Shown here one piece after another: positions 15,955 through 26,272 of a stretch of DNA of 64,000 bases (the first letter of the stretch is position 1; each line of letters starts with the position of its first letter). Origin of the DNA: Lampropedia puyangensis. Its GTDB lineage: Bacteria; Pseudomonadota; Gammaproteobacteria; Burkholderiales; Burkholderiaceae_C. A program made the position numbers and the translations under genes. The stretch is taken from assembly GCF_004833285.1 (NCBI RefSeq), contig NZ_STFG01000015.1, positions 1 to 64,000 on the forward strand. Direction: 5' to 3'. The notes beneath the pieces are model-generated. The model made no database searches, had not been told where the DNA came from, and saw only the letters and a list, made by a program, of their open reading frames with translations.

Positions 15955-18306
15955 ATGATTGCTCAAGAACTTGAAGTCAGCTTGCACATGGCTTTCGTCG
16001 AGGCGAGACAACAGCGCCATGAATTCATCACAGTGGAGCATTTGTTGTTAGCCCTGTTGGACAACCCCAGTGCTTCAGAGGTGTTGCGTGCATGCAATGC
16101 CAATATGGATGAGTTACGTGCTGCGCTGACAGGATTCATCAAAGACAACATGCCCCAAGTGGCAGGCGAAGATGAGGTTGATACCCAGCCCACACTTGGT
16201 TTTCAGCGTGTGGTTCAGCGCGCCATCATGCATGTGCAGTCCACAGGCAATGGTAAGAAAGAAGTGGTGGGAGCCAATGTGCTGGTCGCCATCTTCGGTG
16301 AGAAAGACTCACACGCCGTTTACTTTTTGCACCAACAGGGTATTACCCGCCTGGATGTGGTCAACTTCATTGCACATGGCATTCGCAAAGGCGACGCAGG
16401 GGCAGAGAAGTCTTCTGGGCAGGAGGCTACTGCAGAACAGGAAGAGGGGCAGCAAGCAGGTGAACAACGCAGCGAAAAGGCCACGCCTTTAGAGCAGTTC
16501 ACCGTCAACTTGAATCAGGCCGCGGCTGAAGGTCGTATCGACCCCTTGATTGGACGCCAGCTTGAAGTGGAACGCACGATTCAAGTGCTGTGCCGCCGTC
16601 GCAAAAACAACCCACTGTTGGTGGGGGAGGCTGGCGTGGGTAAGACAGCCATTGCTGAAGGTTTGGCATGGCGCATTACCCAAAATGACGTGCCGGAAGT
16701 GTTGGCTAATGCCGTTGTGTACTCACTGGATATGGGCGCTTTGCTTGCGGGCACGAAATACCGCGGTGATTTTGAACAGCGCCTCAAAGGCGTGCTGAAA
16801 AATTTGCGGGAAAAGCCTGAAGCGGTTCTTTTTATTGACGAAATTCATACCTTGATTGGCGCAGGTGCTGCATCAGGCGGAACCTTGGATGCGTCCAATC
16901 TGCTCAAACCAGCTCTTTCGAGTGGGCAGTTGCGCTGCATTGGCGCGACGACATTCACTGAATACCGAGGCATCTTCGATAAAGACGCCGCGTTGTCTCG
17001 TCGATTTCAGAAGATTGATGTGGTCGAGCCCAGCGTTGCGGAAACAGTCGATATTCTGAAAGGCTTGAAGTCACGCTTTGAGGAGCACCACAGCGTGAAA
17101 TACGCACAAGCAGCTTTACAGGCTGCGGCTGAGTTGTCGGCTCGTTATATCAATGACCGTCAGTTGCCTGATAAGGCGATTGACGTGATTGATGAGGCTG
17201 GTGCTGCACAGCGTATTTTGGCGCCATCCAAGCGCAAGAAGACCATCAGCAAAAGCGATATCGAAGATATCGTGGCCAAAATTGCCCGCATTCCGCCTGC
17301 CGCTGTTTCTCAAGACGACCGCAGCAAACTCAAAACACTTGAGCGTGATTTGAAAAGCGTGGTGTTCGGTCAGGATGGAGCATTGGAGGCGTTGGCCAGT
17401 GCCATCAAAATGGCGCGTTCTGGTTTAGGCAAACCTGATAAGCCGATTGGTTCGTTCCTGTTCTCCGGCCCTACTGGGGTGGGTAAGACAGAGGCTGCAC
17501 GCCAGTTGGCCTATATCATGGGCATTGATCTGATCCGCTTTGATATGTCTGAGTACATGGAACCACATGCGGTTAGCCGCTTGATTGGCGCGCCTCCTGG
17601 CTATGTGGGCTTTGACCAAGGTGGATTGTTGACTGAAGCGATCACCAAGAAGCCACATGCGGTGCTACTGCTCGATGAGATTGAGAAAGCCCATCCGGCG
17701 ATCTACAACATCTTGCTGCAGGTGATGGACCATGGCACGCTGACAGACAACAATGGCCGCAAAGCTGATTTCCGCAATGTCATCATCGTCATGACCACCA
17801 ATGCTGGTGCTGACACGATGAATAAAGCCTCGATTGGTTTTACCAATCCGCGTCAGGCTGGGGACGAAATGGGCGACATCAAACGGATGTTTACGCCAGA
17901 ATTTCGTAACCGTTTGGATGCGATTGTCAGCTTCAGACCGTTGGATGAACAAATCATCTTGCGTGTGGTGGACAAATTCTTGCTGCAGCTTGAAAGCCAG
18001 TTGGCTGAGAAGAAAGTGGAGGCAAGCTTCACAGACCAGTTGCGCGCATACCTTGCCAAAAAGGGCTTTGATCCGCTCATGGGTGCCCGCCCGATGCAGC
18101 GTTTGATTCAAGACTTGATCCGCAAGGCCTTGGCTGATGAGTTGCTGTTTGGTCGTCTGGTGGATGGTGGCCGTGTTGTGATTGGCTTGAAATCAGTCGA
18201 TGATGGCAAGGGTGGCCAGAAAGAGGAGATTGATTTGGATATCTCCTCTTTGAAGAAAGAGTCCAAAAGCAGTAAACCTGAAGAAGAGGAAACGGCTGCA
18301 GAGTAA
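15955..18306 (+). CDS. clpA: ATP-dependent Clp protease ATP-binding subunit ClpA
   Basis: 783 residues: an N-domain (about 1-150) that binds ClpS, then two AAA+ modules. The first has GEAGVGKTAIAEG and VLFIDEIHTLIGAG; the second has GPTGVGKTEAARQLA and VLLLDEIEKAHP. The NASIGF-like loop (KASIGFT), equivalent to the IGL/IGF contact to ClpP, lies in the second module. It ends with an acidic/lysine-rich tail (residues about 755-783). As unfoldase it feeds ClpP, which is not in this window. A ribosome-binding site (AAGGAG) precedes the ATG. Confidence 0.97.
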   Translation: MIAQELEVSLHMAFVEARQQRHEFITVEHLLLALLDNPSASEVLRACNANMDELRAALTGFIKDNMPQVAGEDEVDTQPTLGFQRVVQRAIMHVQSTGNGKKEVVGANVLVAIFGEKDSHAVYFLHQQGITRLDVVNFIAHGIRKGDAGAEKSSGQEATAEQEEGQQAGEQRSEKATPLEQFTVNLNQAAAEGRIDPLIGRQLEVERTIQVLCRRRKNNPLLVGEAGVGKTAIAEGLAWRITQNDVPEVLANAVVYSLDMGALLAGTKYRGDFEQRLKGVLKNLREKPEAVLFIDEIHTLIGAGAASGGTLDASNLLKPALSSGQLRCIGATTFTEYRGIFDKDAALSRRFQKIDVVEPSVAETVDILKGLKSRFEEHHSVKYAQAALQAAAELSARYINDRQLPDKAIDVIDEAGAAQRILAPSKRKKTISKSDIEDIVAKIARIPPAAVSQDDRSKLKTLERDLKSVVFGQDGALEALASAIKMARSGLGKPDKPIGSFLFSGPTGVGKTEAARQLAYIMGIDLIRFDMSEYMEPHAVSRLIGAPPGYVGFDQGGLLTEAITKKPHAVLLLDEIEKAHPAIYNILLQVMDHGTLTDNNGRKADFRNVIIVMTTNAGADTMNKASIGFTNPRQAGDEMGDIKRMFTPEFRNRLDAIVSFRPLDEQIILRVVDKFLLQLESQLAEKKVEASFTDQLRAYLAKKGFDPLMGARPMQRLIQDLIRKALADELLFGRLVDGGRVVIGLKSVDDGKGGQKEEIDLDISSLKKESKSSKPEEEETAAE

Positions 18307-18368
18307 GTGCAAAGGCACTGAGCAGCTAAACCTCAATGCGAGGTTCGACTCTAAAACTGCGAAAGTTG

Positions 18369-18399
18369 AAGTGCCTGCCACAAAGCGGGCACTTTTTTT
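18369..18399 (+). terminator. Terminator of clpA
   Basis: AAGTGCC (18369-18375) pairs with GGCACTT (18388-18394), with partial inner pairing, and is followed by seven T. It closes clpS-clpA. Confidence 0.85.
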
Positions 18400-18433
18400 A
18401 TGATTGGAGCGCAGCTTTTGGGCGGCGATAGCA

Positions 18434-19453
18434 ATGAATACCAAATACAAAGCCTTTTGTGACGATCCCGACTGCACGCATGCGCACCATTCCTGGTTGG
18501 CTGCGGACAATGCGTTGCACGAAGGTGGCCACGAAATCAGGCAGCGACGCGTTTATGTCTACTCACCTTCTGGTGCTGTGCAAGACAAAGTGGCTATTCG
18601 GCGTGGTGCACGCTACCTGACTAAAGCCGGTTACGACATGGTGTTGGATGAGGCCGTATTTGCTCGTCAGACCCGCTTTGCGGGCGACCATGCGACGCGT
18701 TTGGCGGCGATAAAGCGTGCTGCAGACAGTGGCGCAGATGTGGCACTTATTAGCCGTGGTGGCTATGGGTTGAACCATTTGCTTCCACTGATTGACTATG
18801 CCCATGTGGCGCAATCCATTGATGCTGGTGTGCAATGGATGGGGTTCAGTGACTTCACCGCATTGCAACTGGCTGTTTTGGCGAAAACAGGGCGTGTGAC
18901 TTGGGCGGGGGCCAGCTTAGGGGTTGACCTGGGCCATGCAGATGGACCCGACGAGATCACCTTAGCTTGTTTTGAAGATGTGGCATTTCGTGTAGGTGAG
19001 GGTGCTGGGTGGCGTATCGGCAAAGACAACGCCGAGTACGCAGGGCTTGACCTGCAAGGCGCTACGCTTTGGGGAGGCAATTTGGCTGTATTGAGCGCCA
19101 TGGTCGGAACGCCGTATTTCCCACAGGTTGATGGAGGTGTTCTTTTCTTGGAGGATGTCGCTGAGTCGCCCTATAGGATTGAGCGGATGCTGATTCAACT
19201 CGAACAGGCCGGTGTTTTAGGCGCACAGAAGGCGCTTGTATTAGGGCACTTTACCCATGCTAACGTGACCGCACATGACCGTGGTTTTAACCTGAAAACC
19301 GTGGTGCAAGCGTTGCGCGATCGACTTCAAATCCCCGTGCTAACCCAGCTGCCATTCGGCCATATTCGTACCAAAGTGTGCCTGCCTGTCGGAGCCAAAG
19401 TGGACTTGCAAGTAGGCGCGCGCGAGGCTTTGCTGGTATGGGGGCATGTCTGA
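18434..19453 (+). CDS. ldcA: Muramoyltetrapeptide LD-carboxypeptidase
   Basis: 339 residues of the S66 peptidase family. RRVYVYSPSGAVQ starts the core. SRGGYGLNHLLPLID and WMGFSDFTALQ hold the nucleophile Ser in G-F-S-D. LWGGNLAVLSAMVGTPY, FLEDVAESPYRIERML (Glu) and LGHFTHAN (His) complete the triad region. It removes D-Ala from L-Ala-D-Glu-mDAP-D-Ala during murein recycling in the cytoplasm. The ATG at 18434 is preferred over an in-frame TTG at 18404. It lies just after the clpA terminator and is probably transcribed alone. Confidence 0.9.
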   Translation: MNTKYKAFCDDPDCTHAHHSWLAADNALHEGGHEIRQRRVYVYSPSGAVQDKVAIRRGARYLTKAGYDMVLDEAVFARQTRFAGDHATRLAAIKRAADSGADVALISRGGYGLNHLLPLIDYAHVAQSIDAGVQWMGFSDFTALQLAVLAKTGRVTWAGASLGVDLGHADGPDEITLACFEDVAFRVGEGAGWRIGKDNAEYAGLDLQGATLWGGNLAVLSAMVGTPYFPQVDGGVLFLEDVAESPYRIERMLIQLEQAGVLGAQKALVLGHFTHANVTAHDRGFNLKTVVQALRDRLQIPVLTQLPFGHIRTKVCLPVGAKVDLQVGAREALLVWGHV

Positions 19454-19700
19454 GGTTTTCTGCGCGGCCGATCTCCGCCGCTGTACGCAGAATAAGCCCT
19501 TTGCTTTTTTAAGTGGGCTGTTTGTTTGATGTTTCGCTTCTGCGCAGCATGTACTGCGCAGAAGTGTTGGGCTCAGAGCGTGTTGACGATCTCTAGGCAT
19601 ACCGCGTTGGAGATCGTCAAAACACGTTCTCAGAATCCACCAAGTAGGCAATGTGCGGTTGCTAATGAATTTTGGTCCTCATTTCTCGATATAAAGAGAA

Positions 19701-20729
19701 TCATGTCGCCATGTTGAGCACGATACGGCCGTCGATTTGACCTTTGTGCATGCGGTCGAAAATATCATTGATATTTTCAATTTTTTCCGCTTTAACGGTA
19801 GCCTTGACTTTGCCTTGCTCAGCAAATTCGAGCGACTCTTGCAAATCCAGGCGGGTACCCACAATAGAGCCCTTGATGGTGATGCCTTTGAGCACAGTTG
19901 AGAAAATGGGCAGGGGGAAGTCACCAGGGGGTAGACCGTTGAGCGATACGGTGCCACCTCGACGCACGGCTCCTAAGGCCTGTTCAAAGGCTTTTTCCGA
20001 AACTGCAGTGACGAGAATGCCATGCACGCCATCGACTTCTTTTTGAAGATATTCGGCAGGGTTGGTATTACGCGCATTGACGACCACGCTGGCACCCAAG
20101 CTGCGTGCCAACTCAAGTTTGCGGTCATCCACATCAATGGCAGCCACATTGAACCCCATGGCTTTGGCGTATTGCACGGCTAAATGCCCAAGCCCCCCAA
20201 TACCTGAAATGGCCACCCAATTGCCAGGCTTGGCATTGAGCACTTTCAAGCCTTTGTAGACTGTGACCCCAGCACACAGAATCGGGGCGACTTCAATAAA
20301 GTTGAGGTTCTTGGGCAGGTGGCCTACAAAGTCTGGGTCGGCCAGGGCATAGTCGGCAAAACCGCCGTTGACCGAGTAGCCTGTGTTTTCTTGTTTCTCG
20401 CACAAGGTTTCCCAGCCTCCAAGGCAGTGCACGCAGTAACCACAAGCTGTGTGTAGCCAAGGTACGCCCACGCGGTCACCTTCTTTGATGTGTTTGACGT
20501 TTTTGCCAACAGCCGCAACAAACCCGACACCTTCATGGCCAGGAATAAACGGAGGATTGGGTTTGACTGGCCAATCTCCCTGCGCAGCGTGCAAGTCGGT
20601 ATGGCAAACGCCAGATGCGGCAATTTTTACCAGTACTTGGTCATCATTCGGTACAGGAATAGGGACTTCTTCAATTTGTAGTGGTTTGCCAAATTCACGA
20701 ACTACTGCGGCTTTCATGGTTTTGCTCAT
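19701..20729 (-). CDS. adhP: Zinc-dependent alcohol dehydrogenase, AdhP type
   Basis: 342 residues; ATG 20729 has AAGGAG 8 bases upstream, so the 63-codon longer frame is rejected. The catalytic zinc site is seen in [17 protein letters not shown] and PGHEGVG. The structural Cys4 zinc lobe is [15 protein letters not shown]. The Rossmann motif is [13 protein letters not shown]. It is close to E. coli AdhP/propanol-preferring enzymes (ethanol to acetaldehyde with NAD). It is placed after an aldehyde dehydrogenase on the same strand, so the pair can oxidise an alcohol to the acid. The gap between the two is about 230 bases with two hairpins. Confidence 0.93.
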   Translation of the reverse strand: MSKTMKAAVVREFGKPLQIEEVPIPVPNDDQVLVKIAASGVCHTDLHAAQGDWPVKPNPPFIPGHEGVGFVAAVGKNVKHIKEGDRVGVPWLHTACGYCVHCLGGWETLCEKQENTGYSVNGGFADYALADPDFVGHLPKNLNFIEVAPILCAGVTVYKGLKVLNAKPGNWVAISGIGGLGHLAVQYAKAMGFNVAAIDVDDRKLELARSLGASVVVNARNTNPAEYLQKEVDGVHGILVTAVSEKAFEQALGAVRRGGTVSLNGLPPGDFPLPIFSTVLKGITIKGSIVGTRLDLQESLEFAEQGKVKATVKAEKIENINDIFDRMHKGQIDGRIVLNMAT

Positions 20730-20897
20730 GCGTTGACTCCTTGACCGATTGAAAAAAGCACGGAGAGGTGATTGCCGACTCCGCTCCAAAGGAGCGCAAC
20801 CCAAATGTGCAAATTCACTGCCTGTTTGAGTTGGTGCGTGAGTTGCGAAACCAGTCTTGAGTTGATCCCCAGCAAATACCAGTTTCGTCAGTGTTTG

Positions 20898-20936
20898 GTG
20901 CGGCATAAGGGGCCGCACTGAGGGGGCTTAGCCCCC
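20898..20936. repeat. Two hairpins between aldehyde dehydrogenase and adhP
   Basis: GTGCGGC/GCCGCAC (20898-20918) and GGGGGCT/AGCCCCC (20922-20936) are adjacent perfect stems, the second without a T run. They may be an mRNA processing or partial-termination element lowering adhP relative to the upstream gene (inference). Confidence 0.4.
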
Positions 20937-20955
20937 GCGTGCAGCCGTTGTCCGC

Positions 20956-22485
20956 TTAGAAGAAGCCCAGCTTGTTGGCGTTATAGCTCACCAGCAAGCA
21001 CTTGGTTTGCTGGTAGTTCGCCAATGCCATTTTGTGGGTTTCACGTCCAATGCCAGACTTTTTGTAGCCACCAAAAGTGGCGTGTGCTGGGTAAGCGTGG
21101 TAGCAGTTGGTCCACACGCGACCTGCTTGCAATGCGCGTCCAACTTGGTAAGCGGTGGTGCCATTGCGGCTCCAGACGCCTGCGCCCAGGCCGTACTCGG
21201 TATCGTTGGCAATTGCGACCGCTTCATCCAAATCTTTGAAGGTGGTCAAGGCTGCGACAGGGCCAAAAATTTCTTCTTGGAAAATGCGCATCTTGTTGTT
21301 GCCCTGCAAGATGGTGGGCTTGATGTAGAAACCGCCATCGAGCTCTTGGCCCAAGCTATTGCGTTCGCCACCAATCAGGGCTTTGGCGCCTTCTTGTTTG
21401 CCAATATCGATGTAGTTGAGGATTTTGTCCATCTGCACTTTGGAGACTTGGGCGCCCACCATGGTGCTGGTGTCCAGTGGGTGGCCAGCTTTAATTTGTG
21501 CTACGCGTGCTTTAGCGCGTTCAATGAAAGCCTCTGCAATCGACTCTTGCACCAAGATGCGTGAAGGACAGGTGCAAATTTCACCTTGGTTCAGCGCAAA
21601 CATAGCCAAACCTTCTAACGCTTTGTCAAAGAAGGCATCGTCTTTGTCCATCACATCGGCAAAGAAAATGTTGGGGCTTTTGCCTCCCAGCTCAACGGTG
21701 GATGGGATCAGGTTGTCTGCTGCGGCATGCAAAATGCGCTGGCCCACGGGGGTCGAACCTGTGAAGGCAATTTTGGCAATACGTTTGCTGGTCGCCAGCG
21801 CTTCACCTGCTTCTTTGCCGAAACCATTGACGATGTTGACTACGCCAGGTGGAATCAGGTCACCAATGATTTCCATCAACACCAGAATCGACGCAGGCGT
21901 TTGCTCTGCAGGTTTCATCACCACGGAGCAGCCTGCAGCTAATGCAGGCGCTAATTTCCAAGTCGCCATCAGCAGCGGGAAGTTCCAGGGGATGATCTGG
22001 CCGACCACACCGATTGGCTCTTGAAAATGGTAGGCCACGGTGTATTCGTCGATTTCTGAAATGGCCCCTTCTTCTGCACGCAAGCACCCCGCGAAGTAGC
22101 GGAAATGGTCTACGGCCAAAGGCAGGTCAGCGGCCATGGTTTCACGCAGCGGTTTGCCGTTGTCAATGGTTTCAGCAACCGCCAAGGTTTGCAGGTTTTG
22201 CTCAATGCGGTCAGCGATTTTGAGCAGCAGGTTGGAGCGCTCAGTGGCCGAGGTTTTCCCCCATTTCACTTGGGCTGTGTGGGCAGCATCCAGGGCACGA
22301 TTGACGTCTTCCTCATCTGATTGGGCCACTTGTGTGAAGGGCTTGCCCGTGATAGGAGAGAGATTGTCGAAGTAGCGTCCGGCTGAGGGGGCTACCCATT
22401 GCCCTCCAATGTAGTTCCCATATTGCTTCTTGAATGGAAAGGCCAAATCAAGGTTGAAGCGTTTGAGTTCAAAAGGGTCTGCCAT
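20956..22485 (-). CDS. NAD(P)-dependent aldehyde dehydrogenase, acetaldehyde type
   Basis: 509 residues, family of AldB/ExaC/Aco[11 protein letters not shown] opens the fold; [10 protein letters not shown] and KPAEQTPAS bind cofactor; FTGSTPVGQ follows. [12 protein letters not shown] gives the general-base Glu, and [12 protein letters not shown] the catalytic Cys. Oxidises acetaldehyde and related aldehydes to acids. A sigma-54 promoter and a divergent AcoR-type activator gene lie directly upstream. This is the usual arrangement for ethanol- or acetoin-inducible aldehyde dehydrogenases in Burkholderiales and Pseudomonas (family knowledge). Exact substrate is not proven. Confidence 0.93.
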   Translation of the reverse strand: MADPFELKRFNLDLAFPFKKQYGNYIGGQWVAPSAGRYFDNLSPITGKPFTQVAQSDEEDVNRALDAAHTAQVKWGKTSATERSNLLLKIADRIEQNLQTLAVAETIDNGKPLRETMAADLPLAVDHFRYFAGCLRAEEGAISEIDEYTVAYHFQEPIGVVGQIIPWNFPLLMATWKLAPALAAGCSVVMKPAEQTPASILVLMEIIGDLIPPGVVNIVNGFGKEAGEALATSKRIAKIAFTGSTPVGQRILHAAADNLIPSTVELGGKSPNIFFADVMDKDDAFFDKALEGLAMFALNQGEICTCPSRILVQESIAEAFIERAKARVAQIKAGHPLDTSTMVGAQVSKVQMDKILNYIDIGKQEGAKALIGGERNSLGQELDGGFYIKPTILQGNNKMRIFQEEIFGPVAALTTFKDLDEAVAIANDTEYGLGAGVWSRNGTTAYQVGRALQAGRVWTNCYHAYPAHATFGGYKKSGIGRETHKMALANYQQTKCLLVSYNANKLGFF

Positions 22486-22560
22486 GTCTGTCTCCTGTCT
22501 ATGAATCGGGTTTAAGGGACGCCGTTGGTGTCAACCTGTACCAGCGTATGGATGACGTAT

Positions 22561-22576
22561 TCAAATCCCGTGCCAG
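22561..22576 (-). promoter_or_regulatory. Sigma-54 (-24/-12) promoter of the aldehyde dehydrogenase gene
   Basis: The minus strand reads CTGGCACGGGATTTGA. This matches TGGCACG-N4-TTGC with correct GG-to-G spacing and one mismatch at the last position. It would start transcription near 22550, some 65 bases before the ATG. It fits the divergent sigma-54 activator gene. Confidence 0.65.
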
Positions 22577-22657
22577 GTGTTGTGATTTCCCAATGTCTTT
22601 GATTTTAAATACTTATTTTTCATTGCGCTGCAACATGCGAACGAGGTTTTCTCAAGC

Positions 22658-22678
22658 TGGAACAGTTAATGTGTTCCA
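22658..22678. promoter_or_regulatory. Candidate enhancer site for the divergent activator
   Basis: TGGAACA-N7-TGTTCCA is a perfect inverted repeat about 90 bases upstream of the sigma-54 promoter and about 120 bases upstream of the activator gene. Spacing suits an upstream activating sequence. That it is the site of the AcoR-like protein is inference. Confidence 0.5.
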
Positions 22679-22798
22679 TTAAGTGACACTGTTTGCTATG
22701 GTGTTTTTGCCAAGCATGCGATGAGAAATCCCTTCCTATAATGCATTCAATACACAGGAAGTGCGCTTGCACTTTTAAGGTTAGGCAAGGAGACGTGC

Positions 22799-24829
22799 AT
22801 GACTCAAGCAACACCAAACCTGCAACAAGCCCGTCGGCAATGGTTGGAAAATGGTCAATCCATTGCTGGCGTGCTTGATGAGCGGCTGGCGCAGTCTTGG
22901 CGCCGCAGCGCACAAGCAGGTGTGCAGCCCCATGACACAAGAGATGTGCCCGACCCGATTCAGGGGGCGCATTTGAATGATGTGCTCGACTCCAATGCGC
23001 AGTTGCTCGCGCATGCCAAGCCTGTGATGGACTTTATTTACCAGCAAATTCGCGGCAGCCACAGCATGGTGGTGCTGGCAGATGCCCATAGCACTTTGTT
23101 GCATACACAAGGTGACCGTGGCTTCCTCAATAAAGCCCAGCGCGTGGCCTTGAGCCAGGGGGCGTGTTGGAAAGAAGATAGCCGCGGCACTAATGCTATT
23201 GGCACGGCGCTGTTCGAGCGGATTCCTGTGCGGGTGCGCGGTGGTGAGCATTTTTTGGAGCAAAACGCATTTTTACACTGCGCAGCAGCGCCTGTGTTCA
23301 CAGCGCAGGGTGATATTGCAGGGGTCATTGATATCTCTGGCGAACCCATGGTGTCGCAAAGTCACACCCTCGGAATGGCCAGCATGGCTGCGCGCATGAT
23401 TGAAAACAGCTGGCTTAAAGCTGCCTACCCGCAATACCCGCGCGTTCATGTGCACCCGCGTCCTGAAGGGCTGGGCACTGCAGCCGAAGGCATACTCATC
23501 ATGACCCATGATGGTGTGCTGGTGGGGGCAAACCATGCGGCCATGCAAATGCTGCGTTTGTCATCAACCGATTTCTTCTCAAGCAGCTTGGAGCAACGTT
23601 TGCAGCAGCGTATGCAGCAATTTTTGCTGCGTGCTGATTCGGCAGCGGTGGCTGCTTTGCGTTTACCTTCTGGACAGCGCCTTTATGTGCGTGCCCATGC
23701 GTCAACACCGACGGTGTTAGCCGCGAGTGTCGGCAGTGCTTCAAGCTCGGTATCGGTTGATGATGGCATGGAGTTGCCTGTGGCTAATTCTCCAGTCACA
23801 AGAGCGGATGCAAGCGATGATGCTTTGGCGCGCTTGGATGTGGGCGATGCGCAATGGCATTCGGCTATTGCCAAAGTACGTCGCATTATTAATAGCCCCG
23901 TCCCTTTGTTGATTCAAGGAGAGTCCGGTGTGGGCAAGGAGGTGTTTGCACGTGCGGCGCATGACAGCGGCCCGCGCAGCGGCAAGCCCTTTGTGGCCAT
24001 TAATTGCGCGGCGATTCCCGAGTCATTGATTGAGGCTGAGCTGTTTGGTTATGCGCCTGGTGCCTACACCGGCGCTTTGCGCAGTGGGAGTTTAGGACGC
24101 ATACGTGAAGCGCATGGCGGCACCTTGTTTCTTGACGAGATTGGAGACATGCCATTAGGGCTGCAAACCCGGCTGTTGCGGGTTTTACAGGAACGCACGG
24201 TCACGCCGTTGGGTGGCGATAGTGTAGAGGTTGATTTCGCCTTGATCAGTGCAACGCATTGCCCCTTGCAGGATGCCATAGCACAAGGACGTTTTCGTAC
24301 AGATTTGTACTACCGTATCAATGGATTCAGCGTCAAGCTGCCCGCCCTGCGTGAGCGCAGCGATATGGCTGCCTTGGTCGTGCAAATGCTGAAGCTTCAT
24401 GGCGCTGGCCAGCAGGTGGTGATTGCGCCAGCGTTGTGGGAGGCTATGCGCCGCTATGTTTGGCCGGGCAATTTACGGCAATTGGCTAATACGGTGCAAA
24501 CGGCCTGTTCACTATTGCAGGCGGGGGAGACGGAAGTTTCTTGGCACCATTTAGCGGATGATGTTCAGCAGGCATTGCTGGCCGTGGCAGAGTCGCAGAA
24601 TCAGGCTGGCCATGGTGCTGCGGCCGGTTTGCAGTCTCAAACCAGTGGCTTAATGGAAGACCGTGGTGCCGTTGAGGAGGTTGCTGCCCGCTCGCTCAAG
24701 CAACAAACACTGCAGGCCATTGTCAACGCAATGGCCGATTGTGGCGGTAATGTCTCGCATGTGGCCAAGCATTTGGGGATTAGCCGCCAGACTATTTACC
24801 GGTATTTGCGCAAGGCGCAACTGCAGTAA
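22799..24829 (+). CDS. AcoR-like sigma-54-dependent transcriptional activator
   Basis: 676 residues. The N-terminal GAF-type sensor (about 70-200) has the AcoR-family stretch CWKEDSRGTNAIGTAL. The AAA+ domain has Walker A GESGVGKEVFARA (from 374), GAYTGA at 421-426 (the sigma-54 contact loop, Tyr in place of Phe), and Walker B GGTLFLDEIGDMP. The C-terminal Fis-type helix-turn-helix is NVSHVAKHLGISRQTIYRYL. AAGGAG precedes the ATG. By position it activates the divergent aldehyde dehydrogenase/adhP genes in response to an alcohol, aldehyde or acetoin; the effector is not readable. Confidence 0.93.
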   Translation: MTQATPNLQQARRQWLENGQSIAGVLDERLAQSWRRSAQAGVQPHDTRDVPDPIQGAHLNDVLDSNAQLLAHAKPVMDFIYQQIRGSHSMVVLADAHSTLLHTQGDRGFLNKAQRVALSQGACWKEDSRGTNAIGTALFERIPVRVRGGEHFLEQNAFLHCAAAPVFTAQGDIAGVIDISGEPMVSQSHTLGMASMAARMIENSWLKAAYPQYPRVHVHPRPEGLGTAAEGILIMTHDGVLVGANHAAMQMLRLSSTDFFSSSLEQRLQQRMQQFLLRADSAAVAALRLPSGQRLYVRAHASTPTVLAASVGSASSSVSVDDGMELPVANSPVTRADASDDALARLDVGDAQWHSAIAKVRRIINSPVPLLIQGESGVGKEVFARAAHDSGPRSGKPFVAINCAAIPESLIEAELFGYAPGAYTGALRSGSLGRIREAHGGTLFLDEIGDMPLGLQTRLLRVLQERTVTPLGGDSVEVDFALISATHCPLQDAIAQGRFRTDLYYRINGFSVKLPALRERSDMAALVVQMLKLHGAGQQVVIAPALWEAMRRYVWPGNLRQLANTVQTACSLLQAGETEVSWHHLADDVQQALLAVAESQNQAGHGAAAGLQSQTSGLMEDRGAVEEVAARSLKQQTLQAIVNAMADCGGNVSHVAKHLGISRQTIYRYLRKAQLQ

Positions 24830-24886
24830 GGAAGCTGGCTCTACGGTGTTTGGCTTGTACCCAGTACAAGCATATTGGGTCAAAGC

Positions 24887-24923
24887 AAAGCCCTCAACCC
24901 TTGATAAGGGAGGAGGGCTTTTT
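24887..24923. terminator. Bidirectional terminator between activator and TRAP operon
   Basis: AAAGCCCTC (24887-24895) pairs with GAGGGCTTT, with an inner CCCTT/AAGGG stem, and a T-run follows. The A-run on the left lets it also stop the convergent dctM transcript. Confidence 0.8.
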
Positions 24924-24976
24924 CTTGTGCCAAGCAATGGCTATTGCGAGCAAGCGCTTAGAGCCAGCGGACGTTC

Positions 24977-26272
24977 TTACATGTGGCTAGGCAACCAAGT
25001 CACGATACCCGGTGCAAACCACAGCAACACCAAGGCCAGCACCATCAGGAAGAAATATGGCGCGCACACTTTTGCGATGTAGGTGATTTCTTTGCCAGTC
25101 ATGCTTTGCAGCACAAAGAGGTTAAAGCCCACCGGGGGGGTGATTTGTGCAGTTTCAACAGTGATGACCAGGAAAATACCGAACCAGAGTGGATCAATGC
25201 CCGCTGTTTTTATGATGGGAAGCACTACGGCCATGGTCAGCACAATCGTGGAAATACCATCGAGAAAGCAGCCGATCAGGATGTAGAAAATGCCCAAGAC
25301 AACAATCAGCATGGCCGGTGAGAGGTTCAGACTGCCCACATAGGTTGCCAATTGGCGTGGCAGGCCGATATAGCCCATCGACAACGTCATGAACGCAGCC
25401 CCTGCCAAGATGAGTGCGATCATGCAATACAACCGTGTGGCACCTAGCAAAGAGTCACGGAATGATTTCCATGTCAGGGCTTTCTGAGATGCAGACAGCA
25501 CCAGCGCACCGGCTACGCCTACCGCAGCAGCTTCCGTTGCTGTAGCAATACCGCTGTAAATACTTGCAACCACACTGGCAATGAGTAATACAACAGGGAT
25601 TAAGTGCCGAGTTTCATACACTTTTTGCTTGAAGCTGATGTTGGCATCGGCTTTGGGGACTTTGTTGGGGTTCAGCAAGGCCCATGCCATGATCCAGCCT
25701 GAGAACAGCACAGCTAGCATCAGCCCTGGCAGTACGCCGGCCATGAACAGTTTGGAGATGGAGACTTCAGCTGCAACGCCATACACTATCAAAATGATAG
25801 AGGGCGGGATCAACAGGCCTAAGGTGGCGGGGCCTCCTAAGGAGCCAATGATTTGTGCGTCGGGATAGCCACGCTTGCGCAACTCTGGGATATTCATCTT
25901 GCCTACAGTCGCGCAGGTGGCGGCCGATGAGCCGGAGACGGACGCAAAAATCGTGCAACCAATCACGTTGGTGTGCAGTAAACGCCCCGGCAGGGCGTTG
26001 ACCCATGGCGCCAGGCCTCGAAACATGTTTTCCGAGAGGTTGGTGCGGTAGAGAATTTCACCCATCCATACGAACAGGGGCAGGGCCGTCAAGGTCCAAC
26101 TACTGGCAGAACCCCAGATGGTCATGGCCATGGCGTCCCCTGCAGGGCGACCAGTAAGCACTTCCATACCAAACCAAGCTACGCCTGCTAACGTCAAGCC
26201 GACCCAGACGCCACCGCCTAGCAGGGCAAACAGCACGACCAGCAAGGTGATACTGATGGCAATTTCACTCAT
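24977..26272 (-). CDS. dctM: TRAP transporter large permease subunit
   Basis: 431 residues with about twelve hydrophobic segments. It shows the DctM signatures LPLFVWMGEILYRTNLSENMF, GSSAATCATVGKMNIPEL, and GGPATLGLLIPPSIILIVYG. It imports a substrate using the sodium or proton gradient together with the DctQ subunit and a periplasmic binding protein. Its start overlaps the dctQ stop by 8 bases. It is last gene of the three-gene TRAP operon. The ligand is unknown; the neighbouring lactamase/carboxylase genes suggest a lactam, cyclic amide or oxoacid (inference). Confidence 0.95.
   Translation of the reverse strand: MSEIAISITLLVVLFALLGGGVWVGLTLAGVAWFGMEVLTGRPAGDAMAMTIWGSASSWTLTALPLFVWMGEILYRTNLSENMFRGLAPWVNALPGRLLHTNVIGCTIFASVSGSSAATCATVGKMNIPELRKRGYPDAQIIGSLGGPATLGLLIPPSIILIVYGVAAEVSISKLFMAGVLPGLMLAVLFSGWIMAWALLNPNKVPKADANISFKQKVYETRHLIPVVLLIASVVASIYSGIATATEAAAVGVAGALVLSASQKALTWKSFRDSLLGATRLYCMIALILAGAAFMTLSMGYIGLPRQLATYVGSLNLSPAMLIVVLGIFYILIGCFLDGISTIVLTMAVVLPIIKTAGIDPLWFGIFLVITVETAQITPPVGFNLFVLQSMTGKEITYIAKVCAPYFFLMVLALVLLWFAPGIVTWLPSHM

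Noticed and set aside
18330-18362. GGTTCGACTC, resembling a tRNA T-loop
   Set aside because: The flanking bases do not form a five-pair T-stem and there is no acceptor or anticodon arm.
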